Below, piece by piece: positions 11,362 to 22,540 of a stretch of 64,000 nt of DNA. A program made the position numbers and the translations under genes. Source of the stretch: Marsupella aquatica (Eukaryota > Marchantiophyta); assembly GCA_973895155.1 (NCBI GenBank), contig OZ316895.1, positions 8,246,001 through 8,310,000 of the forward strand, written 5' to 3'. How positions within the stretch are numbered: position 1 is the stretch's first letter; every line of letters begins with the position of its first letter. The notes below the pieces were generated by a model that was not told the origin of the DNA, ran no database searches, and saw nothing but the letters and a program-made list of their open reading frames with translations.

Positions 11362-12762
11362 TTATGAAGGAATTATTTTGGTAAATGCGTTAGCTGGGTT
11401 GAGTTTATCGTCTATCTTGACTAGCTCAAACAAATTATCAGACACAGCCTGCCTGATGAAATGGTACCTGACGTCTATGTGCTTCACTCTACTGTCCATC
11501 ATCTGGTTCACAACAAGGTGGAGCGCACTTTGACTATCACAATGGAGCTTCACATTCCCCTGTGGCAATCCCATTTCAATGATAAATCTATCCAACCAAA
11601 TCGCTTCCTTCGCTGCTTCCGCTGCTGTAACATACTCCGCTTCTGTAGTAGACTGAGCAATACACTTATGCAAAGTAGACCTCCAACTTATGCATCCAAC
11701 GCCAAGTGTGAACACGTACCTTGTTGTTGATCTCCTTTGGTCCAGATCTTGTCCATAGTCAGAATCTACATAGCCAATCAATGATCTCGCATTCTTTGCA
11801 TTTGCATCAAATAAAAGATCTTGATCCACGGTACCCTTCAAGTACCTGATAATCCACTTCACTGCTTCCCAGTGTACCTTCCCTGGATTCAACATGTACC
11901 TACTCACCTTGCCCATAGCCATGGCAAGATCAGGTCTAGTGCAAGTTATCAAATACATGAGACTTCTCATTGCCTTATCATAAGGAACCTTTGACATCAG
12001 CCCCTTCTCTATCCTATCTATGGGACAAAAAACTGATGACAATTTGAAGTGTGCAGCCAAAGGGGTACTTACTGGCTTACTATCCCCCATGTTGAACCTA
12101 GCAATTACCTTCCTCGCATAACTGCTATGTGTCAACCATAGCTTACCAGCCTCCAAGTCCCTAGTGATCTCCATACCCAAAATCCTCTTAGCTGGCCCTA
12201 GGTCCTTCATCTTAAACTTTGCACTAAGTAGTGCCTTAAGCTTAACAACCTCAGACCTATTCTTGGCAGCAATAAGCATATCATCCACATAACGTACTAA
12301 AACAATGAACTCAAAGACAACATTCTTCATCGATTTCAAATATACACAAGGGTCAAACACACTCCTGTAAAAACCTTGTGACCAAATCCAATCGTAAAAC
12401 CGCTTGTTCCACTGTCTTGGTGATTGCTTCAACCCATACAAGGATTTCAACAATGTGCAAACCAATTCCTCCTGTCCTCTCTTCATAAAACCTAGCAGCT
12501 GTCTCATGAAGATCACCTCTTCCAAGGTGCCATAGAGGAAAGCTGTGACAACATCCATCTGATCTAGCAGCAGGCCAAACATTACAACAAGCACACACAA
12601 TAGCCGTATTGTTGAGTACTTAGCAACTGGTGAGAAGACCTCATTGTAATCCACACATTTTTCCTGTGTGAATCCCTTGGCTACCAACCTAGCCTTGTAG
12701 ACCTTCGATCCACCTCCCATAGACTGATCCTTCAGCTTGTATATCCATTTATTGTCCACCAC
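11362..12762 (-). CDS. Reverse transcriptase and RNase H segment of copia copy 1
   Basis: A 466-codon frame without stops, the longest intact piece of this element. It starts in the fingers region (KWIYKLKDQS, KARLVAKGFTQ), continues through MDVVTAFLYGTLEEVIFM and SLYGLKQSPRQWNKRF, and carries the catalytic YVDDM motif. RNase H follows, with YVDSDYGQDLDQRRSTTRY, STTEAEYV and a CDSQSAL segment. The initiating Met is only the first Met after an upstream stop; in the living element this was part of one polyprotein. Three hundred-odd bases upstream (toward 13045) are decayed. Confidence 0.93.
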   Translation of the reverse strand: MVDNKWIYKLKDQSMGGGSKVYKARLVAKGFTQEKCVDYNEVFSPVAKYSTIRLLCVLVVMFGLLLDQMDVVTAFLYGTLEEVIFMRQLLGFMKRGQEELVCTLLKSLYGLKQSPRQWNKRFYDWIWSQGFYRSVFDPCVYLKSMKNVVFEFIVLVRYVDDMLIAAKNRSEVVKLKALLSAKFKMKDLGPAKRILGMEITRDLEAGKLWLTHSSYARKVIARFNMGDSKPVSTPLAAHFKLSSVFCPIDRIEKGLMSKVPYDKAMRSLMYLITCTRPDLAMAMGKVSRYMLNPGKVHWEAVKWIIRYLKGTVDQDLLFDANAKNARSLIGYVDSDYGQDLDQRRSTTRYVFTLGVGCISWRSTLHKCIAQSTTEAEYVTAAEAAKEAIWLDRFIIEMGLPQGNVKLHCDSQSALHLVVNQMMDSRVKHIDVRYHFIRQAVSDNLFELVKIDDKLNPANAFTKIIPS

Positions 12763-13045
12763 TTGCTGACCCTTAGGCAGCTTAACAAGCTCCCAAGTTT
12801 TGTTGTCCTTCAGTTACTACATATCCGTTTGCATTGTTGTAGTCCATTTTGCTTCTCCTTTGAAGCACTTGCCTCATGAAATGAAGAAGGTTCCCCTTCT
12901 TCCAAAATTAACGCATCACCCTCATTATCAGCTGAAAAATTGTCCTCTTGCAGTTGAGATGAATCAACCTACTGTCCGTACCTAGGAGAAGCGCGTACAG
13001 TGCGATTAGATGTTCTTCTAGCCGATGACTCCGGTTGATCTGCGT

Positions 13046-14575
13046 CTATCGTACAATTTGAAGCTCAACAACATCCACTTGTTGCTCACTAGCATCAACA
13101 AACTCCTCTTGTTCCTCTAGCACAAGAACCAGCTCCATGCTTGGAGCACCTCCCTCTCTCCGATCATGCACTTCATGATCAATCTCCCTCTCAATGAGAT
13201 CCAGGATAGGAGATTTCCTTTTGTTAGTACGGGAGACCTGAGTATTCTTCCCCTCCTTCAATAATCTGGATTCATTGAAGGAAACATCCCTACTGACAAC
13301 AAGCTTCTAGGCAATAGGATCTCATAGCCTATAGGCCTTCACACCACTCTGATATCCAAGAAAAATATATTTCTTGGACATAGGATCCAACTTAGTCCTA
13401 CTTTGCTTTGGTGTGAGAGCATATGCATCACTTCCAAAAACTACCAAGCCATGATAGTCTACTTGCCGCTTATAACGCATTTCAAATGACGTTTTGAAAT
13501 TGATTGCACTAGAAGGAGAAAGATTTACCAAATAAGTTGTAGTATTGATAGCTTCTGCCCAAAATTCATGTGGTAAACTTTATTGGCTTAGCATACTCCA
13601 TGACCGCTCCAATAGTGTTCAATTGAGCCTTTCAGCGTCACCATTCTACTGTGGAGTATAAACTGTGGTGAGATGGCGAGTTATCCTCTATTCTACACAA
13701 TACTCTTTAAATTCTATTGAAGTGTACTCCCCGCCATTGTCTGACCTCAGACTCTTCACCCTGGTATCCAAACACTTAACCGTGTTTCCCGTCAAATTCT
13801 CCACTTGGGCCTTCCACTTTGTAAAAATGGACAAGACATCAGACTTATGCGTCATGAAATAAATCCATACAAATCTCGAGTAATCATCAATAAAGGATAC
13901 ATAGTACAATTTTCCAGAATATGAGGGAGTCGGGGATGGTCCCCACATGTCACTATGTATGTACTCAAGAACCGCTTTGGAACGATGAGTTCCAACACCA
14001 AAAGCACAATGATGCTGCTTTCCAAAAATGCAATGCTCACAAAAATCCAATTTACAAGAATGCAAATCAGAAATGAGCCCATTTTTTTGCAAGATAACCA
14101 AACCCTTCTCACTCATGTGGCCTAGCCGTGAATGCCACAGTTGAGTCATTTTCTCATGAGACTTGGTTACATTGGCCTCTCCACATAATGTATTGCCCTG
14201 TAGCACATACAAATTCTTTTGTCTGCTCCCCTTCAAAATCATTGTCTCTCCCAACATGACTTGAAGTTCATCATCAATTACTCGCCATTGATGACCATTT
14301 ATATCCAACACACCGAGTGAAATCAAATTCTTACACATGCCAGGTACAAACCTTACTCCGGACATTGTGCACACAATGCCATCAAACATTTCAATCTTTA
14401 CAGACCAAATACCCTCAACTCGACAGGAGTGATAATTTCCCATCAAAACTGAACCGTTTGACACAGAATAAGAATTGAAATACTCGCGAATGTAACAAAT
14501 GTGAAATGCGCAAGCACAATCAAGAATCCACATATCGTTTGCTCTCCTAGGTGATGTGCACAAGGCATACTCTTG
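13046..14575 (-). pseudogene. Protease-integrase region of copia copy 1, broken
   Basis: Pieces at 13688-14563, 13322-13531 and 13046-13261 are consecutive parts of one pol frame. The protease motif is WILDCACAFHI (Asp at 14519-14521). The GAG-pre-integrase HHCC finger is visible (LWHSRLGHMSEKG, FCEHCIFGKQH), followed by integrase residues of the DDE triad (HSDMWGP, LRSDNGGEY). Stops relative to copy 2 are at 13688-13690 and 13646-13648 (both CAG to TAG), 13619-13621 (TGA) and 13322-13324 (TGG to TGA). Confidence 0.9.
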
Positions 14576-14599
14576 GCTTCTCCATCAACACTAGCCACA

Positions 14600-15562
14600 T
14601 TGGCTGATAAAGATTCAATTGCCTTACCCTTACAATCCCTCTTAATGTGACCAACCTTGTGACACTTCCATCAAACTAGTGGCTTTCTCTCTTGGGACTT
14701 CCCCCTTGAAGCAAATCTCGTCCTAGATTTACTTTGTCCCTTGCCATTCATGCGTTGCTCGGGATGCCGTTGTGACCTCCCACGATTCACATTCAAGGCA
14801 GCACCAGATGACGATGTTGTCTGGGCTTGATCCAATTTCTTCTGTGCATCATCTGACAGCAAAGAGCTTACCACCTCATTGTATGAAATAGACTTTAGGT
14901 CTCTATACAAGAGAACCTACTTCAAACCCTGATAAGATGGGGGTAATGAGCTGAGAAAAAGCAAGGTCTTGTCCTCTTCTTCAACACCCTTATCGAGATT
15001 AGATAAATCAATAGCTAGGCTGTCAAATTCATCCAAGTGATCCTGAAGCTTGTTCCCCTCTTTGAGCCTAAGGCTCATCAAGAGAGACTTCTTGTACAAT
15101 CGGGTCTGATGCATTCTCCCGATAGTACTTTTCCCTTAGGGCTTTGAACAGAGATGCACAATCCGCGTAGTCATCCAATTTCTTGATGATATGTGGCTTC
15201 AGATAAAGCATCACCGCATTCACTGCAATTACTTGTTCCTGCCTCCACCTCTTGAGTAGAATCTCTTCCTCATCATCATACATCTCTTGTGTAGAGAGAA
15301 GATGATCTAGGCTCATAGCACGAAGAACTCCTTTCACTTGCTTCTCCCAGAGCAAGTAGTCTGTACGCTCATCATACTTTTCCACCTCAAACTTGACACC
15401 TTTGAACCTGGATGCCAAATTGACACCCGTCACGGCAAGGGCCCAAAAAATATTTCTTTCCAATGTGCGATGGAGGTAGAGAGAGAGAGAGAGAAATGGA
15501 TTATTTTTTGAACAAAAAATTGGCCCGTAAGAAATCCAAAAATGCTTGTGGAAATCAAACAA
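14600..15562 (-). pseudogene. gag region of copia copy 1, broken
   Basis: Fragments at 15068-15562, 14917-15114 and 14671-14910 are one gag gene split by a frameshift near 15100 and a stop near 14914. The conserved KYDERTDYLLWEKQVKGVL segment matches copy 2. A stop replaces the first cysteine of the zinc knuckle (the remaining part reads WKCHKVGHIKRDC). A deletion relative to copy 2 separates gag from protease near 14580. Confidence 0.88.
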
Positions 15563-15784
15563 AAAAAGCTTGCACCTAGTAACGTACGAATTACGGTGAG
15601 GAATCAGAAACCGATATCAGTGGGTTGGAATGATTTGCGCACCCGCACTGTTTGCTAGTCAATCAATGGCAAAAGTTCAGAACTCCTTCCTCCCGTGGAA
15701 AAAAATATCAATCTTGGACTCAAAACGATCACCTCTTCGTGATCTCTCCGTTCAGTCCAAGCACTTTACGTCTCTCCCTCCGAG

Positions 15785-16057
15785 TCAAGCACAACGACGA
15801 GAAACCCCTCTCAGGAAAAAGAAGACTCCATAGTCGGTCAGAAAATTAGAACACTTCTTTTGCTCATCCCGTCGCACACGGTACTCACTTGGTAACAAAT
15901 CAGCTACCAAAACAACAAGCTCGTCCAGATCTACAAGCGAAGCTATAGTATGTGACATCTCCTTTGCCGTAGAGCTCACACCGTAAAAAAAAAAAACTTT
16001 AGTCCCTCCAAAAAAACAAACAAACCGTCGAACACGAATGTTGCCAACTTTCTTCAC
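15785..16057 (-). other. Leader open frame of copia copy 1
   Basis: A 90-codon frame between the PBS and gag begins MKKVGNIRVRRF and includes LVADLLPSEYRVRRDEQKK. Copy 2 has the matching frame at 37715-38071, with an in-frame 6-base indel. No known domain is recognised. Confidence 0.6.
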
Positions 16058-16268
16058 AAATTCCAGAATGACTAAAACTTAGATCTCTCCGCACCACGAT
16101 CTCCGTTCAGTAATTTCTTTGCACCGTTAGAAAGCCCTCGCCCCGATCTATCTGCTGAGCCCATAAACTCCAAGTTCCATGCGATGGAACTCCAGAAAAT
16201 CCACCGACACTCAACGCTGGAAAAACCGTCACGAAATCCCGTCACGAATAATGTCACCTCCCAGGCAT

Positions 16269-16280
16269 GCTCTGATACCA
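16269..16280 (-). other. Primer binding site of copia copy 1
   Basis: Reverse complement reads TGGTATCAGAGC, the standard plant initiator tRNA-Met complement, five bases inside the 5' LTR. Confidence 0.95.
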
Positions 16281-16285
16281 ATTGT

Positions 16286-16632
16286 TGTTCAACATAGACG
16301 ACACTCGTACGTAACGGTAAGCACATGACACATCCAACGCGCAAGTAGTTGACACAAGAGATACGTGGTTCATCTCCTCGAGGCTACGTCCACGGGAACA
16401 CACAAGAGAGCTTTACTGAACTCTAAGCCCGTCGGCCATACCAAGTCTCCACAGTGTAAGCTCTCCTCATCTCTCAAGTGGCTCCATAACAATGAGCCTA
16501 AGTTCCACTTATCCAAGCAAACACCGTTTGGCATATAGTGTGCATCCTAGTTAACCTAACCATGTCTCCAACTACGGTTAGTCTAACTGCGGTTACATGT
16601 CGTAACCCTAGACCTTGAGTAAATACCTAACA
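16286..16632 (-). repeat. 5' LTR of copia copy 1
   Basis: 347 bp, ending CTAACA on the plus strand directly before the CTCAC target duplication. It has a 4-base insertion (ACGT) near 16310 relative to its partner and one copy of the 20-bp CCTCGAGG... motif. Confidence 0.93.
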
Positions 16633-16845
16633 CTCACAACTGAGACAACGTCCATGGGAAAGCAAGAGACCTTTACTTCTCTCTTGCTCCACTCCAACAA
16701 TGAACTGAAGATCCACCATGGGCTGGCATCAGCCTTGGTTATATAAGCATGCATCACTGCTAACCTCAGCTAAGTCCTAACCTGAGTTAGCCTAACTACG
16801 GTTAGCCCTAGAGTCACAAGACTAAGAGAAATACTCAACATGGCA

Positions 16846-17539
16846 TTGGGATTTAAGCAAGTGAAAACATTTTCAAACTAATAAAACAAACCAAAGAATG
16901 CAAAAGCAGTAGCCATTGGCTAGTCTCAAGGCTCCTTTTTCTCCACTTTTAATAAATTAGTGTTTTCCCGCCCCCAAAGGTCTTATATCCTGTTGCGCTG
17001 GGTTTGGATTTTGGGCTCAGTTTCCTTAGAAAGCAAGACTCGTTAACCACCAACATTGACCAGCAAATTGCTAGACGTCTGTCTGGAAATTGTCAACAAA
17101 GGAGCAAAACATCCACCAATTGAGATGAATATATAGGAGGAACGGCTAGGAGAAGAACATAGCGAAACTTGGTAAGATAAAATGGGTATTCAGTGATTTG
17201 TCTTCACTACAAGCTATGACTGCTACAGGTCAAACTAATCTATAAGTTCTCAGGAAATTCTGAGTCTGAGTAGTTTCCACCTCTGGAATGTCTGGCAATT
17301 ATTATTGTTGACACAAAATAATGCATCATAGCAATAATATGAACTGTAATAGATGGCCCGTAAATACAGACTGTTGTATGAAATGATGCCTAGACACCAT
17401 AGTACGCGTCTCACAAATTAAATTGGTCACAGATTGTAACCTGTTCACCATCCATGTACCTCTAATTCTCTTGCAAGTATGTAAACTAGTCTTCCTAAAT
17501 CTGCAAGCAGCTCCCGTCTCCTATTGGTTAAGCATGTAT
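16846..17539. other. Gene-free interval
   Basis: Nothing recognised between the solo LTR and the LINE relic. Confidence 0.5.
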
Positions 17540-18310
17540 TTCAGGCAATTCCATTTTACCACATGATGGTTTTACGATCTCCTACTGTATCAGCTAAGAA
17601 ATTGACAACCTTGAGTAGATGCTTTCTATGGGGTACCAACAGGGAAGGAGGGAAGATAATTCCTCTGGTGGCTTGAGAAGATGGCTCCTTTGGGAAGCTA
17701 TCATACATTGGTCAGCTTAATTTGGAGTGCATGAGCACAAGTGAGGGAGCAACTGGTTTTTAGGCTTGGCAGTGAGGCTATCCCAGGAATTGGAGTGTGG
17801 AGGACCTAATCCCTTGCATGCAAAACTTTTCTACTTTCCTCAGAGGAGCCATAGTTGAGATCACTAAGATATATGGCCACTTTGGCATTAAAAAAATTGG
17901 TGATTTTTGGTGCCCTGCAGAGAATGCTTGGAAGGAGTTGGGTGATAAGATGAACCGGCTAAGAGGACTGAGACCAGGGAATCAAATCTCTACTTATCAT
18001 TTATTGGAGCTGCACATTACAATGTTTCACAGATGCTCCTTTGTTTCCTCGCTAGGCAGTGGCATTGGCTGGATAAGGATGTTGAGATCAATGTTTCAGT
18101 TTACCCAACACTAGGGTCTATGGGATGCTGTGACCCAAGGGATCCAACCATCCTAGGCTCAACATGATTTGGGGTGTTGCTATTTCAGCGGATGAGTGGA
18201 GCAAGGTATGGAGAATTGTTTGGATAGCCAATTTCTCCACTAGGGCTAAACTTTGTTTTGGAGGATCCTTGCACAAGGCCTCTTTTCTGGATCTAGGGCT
18301 ATGAGAATTG
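17540..18310 (+). pseudogene. L1-type LINE relic: end of reverse transcriptase and zf-RVT domain
   Basis: Translation from about 17595 gives KKLTTLSRCFLWGTNREGG followed by KIIPLV, the post-RT FLWG motif of plant L1-like LINEs, then a stop and a frameshift. From 18189 another stretch reads SADEWSKVWRIVWI, then NFSTRAKLCFGGSLHKASF, which matches the zf-RVT pattern (W..IW...STR.KL...G.LH.A). Intervening sequence is frame-shifted. This is a dead, internally decayed copy; the N-terminal endonuclease and RT core are not visible. Confidence 0.72.
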
Positions 18311-18534
18311 CCAAGTCAATTGGTGTTTGAATTGAATGGCTGACTAAGTGTTTCTTCCGGTAGACTGACCCCTTGCTACCCCGACTGCCTATTTATGGCT
18401 GACTACTTTATGACTGGATGATGCTCAGATTAGTAGAGGACAGACTGCTTTAAGTTTTTGGAACCTGATTTACCTTCTGGTACCATTGTTGGACTTACTT
18501 AATTAGGAAAAGGTGAGGCCTTGCTGGCCCTCTC

Positions 18535-18630
18535 CTTGCTGTTTTGTTCTTTCTCTTGCCCCCCAAGGCCTTTTTTCCCTTTGGCCTGGTGGTCCCCCAT
18601 CCATGGAGTTCACGCAAATCCATAAAGTAC
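18535..18630 (+). repeat. LINE 3'-end-like segment
   Basis: A T/C-rich stretch containing CTTTGGCCTGGTGGTCCCCC followed by ATCCATGGAGTTCA. The same block recurs at about 20752-20783, so it is a dispersed repeat, probably a LINE 3' UTR following the relic upstream. Confidence 0.6.
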
Positions 18631-18639
18631 GCAAGCAAT

Positions 18640-20050
18640 TAGACATGGAGTGGCTGCCATTTTCAAGTCCATTGACAACCTTAGTTCTGATTAATAACTT
18701 GAAGAATGTATGGTTGCTCTATTCTCTCGAGTCCCCTACAAAAGTGTTGAATTCTCTAGAGCCTTACATTAGGTCAAACGTACGCATGCCTTAGGTCAGG
18801 CCCAAGATTTCCAGATGCTGAAATCTCAGCAATCCAAAGTTTGCAAATGGGAAAGTTCACTCCTCTATGCCACTTAGGTACGTCCAGGAGCTCCCAAATG
18901 TGTGCTTGGTGGCAGGAGTGTGTGACTTTTGTTTGGCTTTTGGTAGACTTATCTTGTTTTCATTTTGTTTGCCTCCTTTGATAGATATTTTACAAGATGG
19001 GCCCAAAAGAAAACACCACACCTGGGAGTGGTGTTTGTTCTAGACCTTGGCCTCATTTTCCTGAATCTTAGGCTTCCCTATATTAGGCCTCCCTTTAAGG
19101 GTTGGGTAATGAAGGTTGCAAATCAGATTGGAGGTTAAATGACCAGTGAACAAGTGAGATACCAGCCCACACAATTATAACCAGGGCACACAATCATAGA
19201 GGGGCATCGAGATATTGAAAGAGCGCCTGATCTAAACACTGCAACATGTGATTCTGTTTGTTTCCTTCATGGTCTGTTATGAAATGACATTTGAAGGGGA
19301 AGATTCCTTGGCTGTTTGGTTATGGTTGCAGTTTCTGGGAGTGATCCTCAGATGGACCAAAATGGGACACCTGGTGCCCCTTTTTGTCATTCTGATGACC
19401 ATCCTCCCTAGTGCTTGCACTCTATGGCACCCCCCAACAGCATTCAGCTTCTCTCCCCCCTCCTTGAAATCTAGTCAGATGCAAATGGGGAACTTATGTG
19501 GATGGCCTGCTAGTAGATGGCAGATCGGCATGAGGTGGACAAAAATATGGGGAGAAAGAGTTTCTGCCCTTTCACCTCCTGCCATGCTGGTCGGCAGGGT
19601 GGGTTGCGGAAGGGAGAAATGAGGAAAAAAGGAGAAGGGAGGAAGGGAAAAGAGCTAGGGGCAGGGAGGGGCGGAATGGAGACAGGGAACAAACAAGGGG
19701 GATTGAGAGCTGCACAAAGGGGCGCTGATGTTTCTGTTGTGCCCAACACCCTTTCTTTGCCTTGGCCTCACCTCATTTCTTTCCCCGGATCTTGCAAATT
19801 CCCACACTGATCTTTCATTTCATTCAACAATGCAAACGTCATGTGACAACAACATTTCCACAATGCAGACAGTTTTCATGGTGACACAATTTAAGGAACA
19901 ACATACTTTTCACGAGTACGACATTTGGACCACATTGAGAGGGGCTGCACTGGCTACACTATATGGAAATGTAATTCAAAACCAAAAGTTGATTTGTTTT
20001 AAAGTTTTGCTTGTCCATTATATACCATTCTACTACCAAGACAACATTGG
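18640..20050. other. Gene-free interval
   Basis: Open frames of up to 124 codons (for example 19248-19622) show no domain. 19610-19690 is purine-rich. Probably decayed repeat DNA. Confidence 0.45.
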
Positions 20051-20057
20051 TACCTAC

Positions 20058-20195
20058 AGGAACACTCATTCCATTTCATAGGGTAGAATAGTTACCCATA
20101 CCAATCACCAGGAGCGCTCATTTTATCGGGTAGAATACCCATACCAGTCACCAGGAGCGCTCATTTCACAGGGTAGAATATCGACACCAGTCACC
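20058..20195. repeat. Three-unit tandem repeat, 43-52 bp period
   Basis: Units start at 20058, 20110 and 20153. Each has AGGA(A/G)C(A/G)CTCATT, then GGGTAGAATA, then ACC(A)GTCACC or ACCAATCACC. Confidence 0.85.
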
Positions 20196-20539
20196 AGTCA
20201 GTCCTGACCTCTGGGCGGAGAACACCACTGTTCACTCTCCATTGTTTTGTGCTTTATCAAGTGCTGTGGAATATTTGGCTCACACACAATATTCAGATCT
20301 TTGAGTTCACACGAAGAAGGATCTTTAATCAAGTGCTGGTAATCTCTGAGACACTCGGCCATCTCACTGCGGTCGCTGCGGCTGTTGGCTCTACACAAAG
20401 ACAACTGAGATTATCTGGTGCAAAGGATCTCTTGAACGCAATCAGTTACTGAGAAGTCGGGTTGCTTGTGTAGAATCACTCTCATGTGACACTCTCGTGT
20501 AGGGTAGGTTTAAAAAGATTGGTGCTGCTGGGCTGTGTA

Positions 20540-20820
20540 ACCCCAGACACCGGGGTTACACTTGAAGGGGACGCATCTGCTCCCCTTCAGTGCCTTTGGT
20601 GGTGACCTTAGGTCTTGCTTTTTGGTACTGCCTGCCTAGTGATGAGGATGACTTTCGGCAGGTCCCGGTCATCTCCTTGTTTGTCTGGGTTCCCCACGCA
20701 CTCTCTCAGGCTTTTCTCTTGTTTCCTTTCCCATTGTGGCTCTTTTGCCTTTTGGCCTGTGGGGTCCCCCATCCATGGGGTTCATGTGGAATAAATCTGT
20801 TTTAAAAATTAAAAAGTAGA
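20540..20820 (+). repeat. LINE 3'-end-like segment
   Basis: Contains TTTTGGCCTGTGGGGTCCCC and CATCCATGGGGTTCA, shared with 18570-18615, and ends in AATAAATCTG plus an A-rich tail (20790-20830). It fits a 5'-truncated LINE insertion on the plus strand. Confidence 0.6.
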
Positions 20821-21709
20821 AAAATATATTTTAGGGGGAGTTATTAATTACATTCAATCTGCCCTCATAGGGGTTCATTCCATCTTGAAGACGATGCTAC
20901 GTACAAAGGCACCCACCATAGAGAATTGAAATTCGGATCTCATTTGTGTCATTGTCATTGCTAATCAATAGACGACGGAGTTTATTGATATTCTTAGGAG
21001 AAAACAGTGTGTAAATAATTTATATGGAAACCTGGGTTACCAGGTCCATTGGAGGGCTCAATGTCCTAGGAGAATTTGTTTTTAACATCAAAATATATTG
21101 ACTTGGCTCAAAATTCTAGGAAGATGTATTTAGCTTTACGTTGTAGAACAGTTGGAGGGGCTCAAATGACAAGATGAAACATTTGTTTATTTGCTTAGAT
21201 TAAACAAATTCAATTCAATTCTTTATTTGATATAATTCAATTATTTTCTTAGATTAAAAATCAATTAAATTATTTATTTGATATAATTCAGTTTTTTATT
21301 TTTATGCTTAAGATAGCACTTGTATGTATGACGTTATAATAGATTAAAATTATAGTGAAGTTTGCAGGTGCCAAAGACAGTAAGAGTTTTAGTAGGTTCC
21401 ATTTTAATGAATAGTATTGCATGATCATTTTTGAGCTTTAGTATTTTGTCATGTAGCAATTAAAGCGACAATGATTCTTTCTTAATGATATGAATTAAGA
21501 AACACATTATTCCTGAAGGGAACGATATTTTCTCCCAAAGATATCGATATATCCAAATACAGGAATATAGAGACTGGAGGTCTAGAGTCAAGGCGACATT
21601 CCGGGCCCTGGGGATAAACTACAGAAAATAGTTGGGACCAAATTTCAAGGTATTGTTATTTTGAGGGGACCTTTTATTTTTTTAAGACTGAGATCTAAAA
21701 TGGGAAGAA
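20821..21709. other. AT-rich gene-free interval
   Basis: Contains duplicated AATTCAATT(A/C)TTTATTTGATATAATTCA-like words (21205-21300). No gene seen. Confidence 0.5.
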
Positions 21710-21720
21710 CCCCTTGCTGG

Positions 21721-22335
21721 AGGGATATGCTCAATAGACCCCCTCCTGGAGATAGTTTGTTTGATCAACCCCCTGGAAACATTTTGCCCCAATTAACCTC
21801 CTCTTTATGATCCATACCCTTTGTTCTTCTATAAGTTATTATAGAGTGAGTTTCTGTCTTACAAAGACCAAATTGGATCACTTGTCACTGTAGCCATTTC
21901 AACCACCAACCATGCTCAAAATCACAGTGACCGAGCGTTGTCACGCTGCAACCGTTCCCGGGCCGCAAACTGAACCGTAAGCGTTGAATGTTTGCACCGC
22001 TTATACATCGACATTAGGGTTATTCTCATGCAAAGACATTGACATGAAGACATTGACATGACTGTCTTCGCTTTATAAACATCATTCCACATTTTTTTGA
22101 TATCCTCCCATTCTGTTTTTCTTGTCCATGCTCGAACGGTGACGACTTCTCAGCGGCTTTTCACGAGGCGCATGGTTCACATGTACAACTGATCGAAGTG
22201 AGGTTTAAGGAATCATGGGAGGATATCAAAAAAATGCCCTTAACCCTAAATACCCCTTCATATGGAGAGTTTCGATCTATAATTTAATTGGTAGTGTTCT
22301 ACCATGATTCAATCATGGTTGGTATGAATGCACTG
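21721..22335 (+). repeat. Left inverted arm of the foldback element
   Basis: Pairs with 22541-23121 at roughly 85-90% by eye, with a few small indels. Confidence 0.85.
22090..22236. repeat. Nested 147-bp unit with perfect 22-bp terminal inverted repeats
   Basis: 22090-22111 (CATTTTTTTGATATCCTCCC plus AT) is the exact reverse complement of 22215-22236. The unit is inside the left arm. Its counterpart in the right arm (about 22632-22767) has a mutated pair of ends. Confidence 0.85.
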
Positions 22336-22540
22336 TTTGGAAAGACATTGTGGACATTATCTTCCCACCACACTTAGCATTGTCTTCTCACCTAAATTCA
22401 ATTTGCAATTAGTGATAGATAGTGGTCCCCTATTAACATTTCATTGGCTGGGTTTTGTATTGTAAGACCTGATTATTATTTACTCTTGGGTTGTTTCCCT
22501 TTCATGTGATTGTCTTACTACTTTATAGCCCTGGTTTTTG

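Larger units (their letters stand above)
10752..16632 (-). mobile_element. Ty1/copia LTR retrotransposon, copy 1 (degenerate)
   Basis: The 5.9-kb element has LTRs at 10752-11114 (3' LTR) and 16286-16632 (5' LTR), an initiator-tRNA-Met-type PBS, a polypurine tract, and the order gag, protease, integrase, reverse transcriptase, RNase H, which is diagnostic of copia. It is flanked by CTCAC at 10747-10751 and 16633-16637, a perfect 5-bp target duplication. I count about 10 substitutions between the LTRs over roughly 343 aligned bases, 9 of them transitions, plus two indels. The coding region has many stops and frameshifts, so it cannot move alone. It shares family with copy 2 at 37167-43730. Confidence 0.95.
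10664..16840 (-). repeat. Solo LTR of a related copia family, split by the nested element
   Basis: The halves are 10664-10751 and 16638-16840 (about 291 bp once the nested element and one copy of its CTCAC target duplication are removed). The rejoined repeat starts TGTTGGGG and ends CTCAACA, a proper TG...CA end pair with a 5-bp inverted repeat. Flanking 5-mers are TAGCA (10659-10663) and TGGCA (16841-16845), a target duplication with one mismatch. Its internal order of motifs parallels the nested element's LTR: a GTTGA(C/T)ACA motif, then a GTTCACCTC-like motif, then ACGTCCA(C/T)GGGAA, then AAGAGA. It is therefore a relative, not an unrelated sequence. Confidence 0.75.

Noticed and set aside
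20058-20195. CRISPR-like spaced repeats
   Set aside because: Only three diverged direct units with no unique spacers, in a eukaryotic context; a minisatellite explains it.
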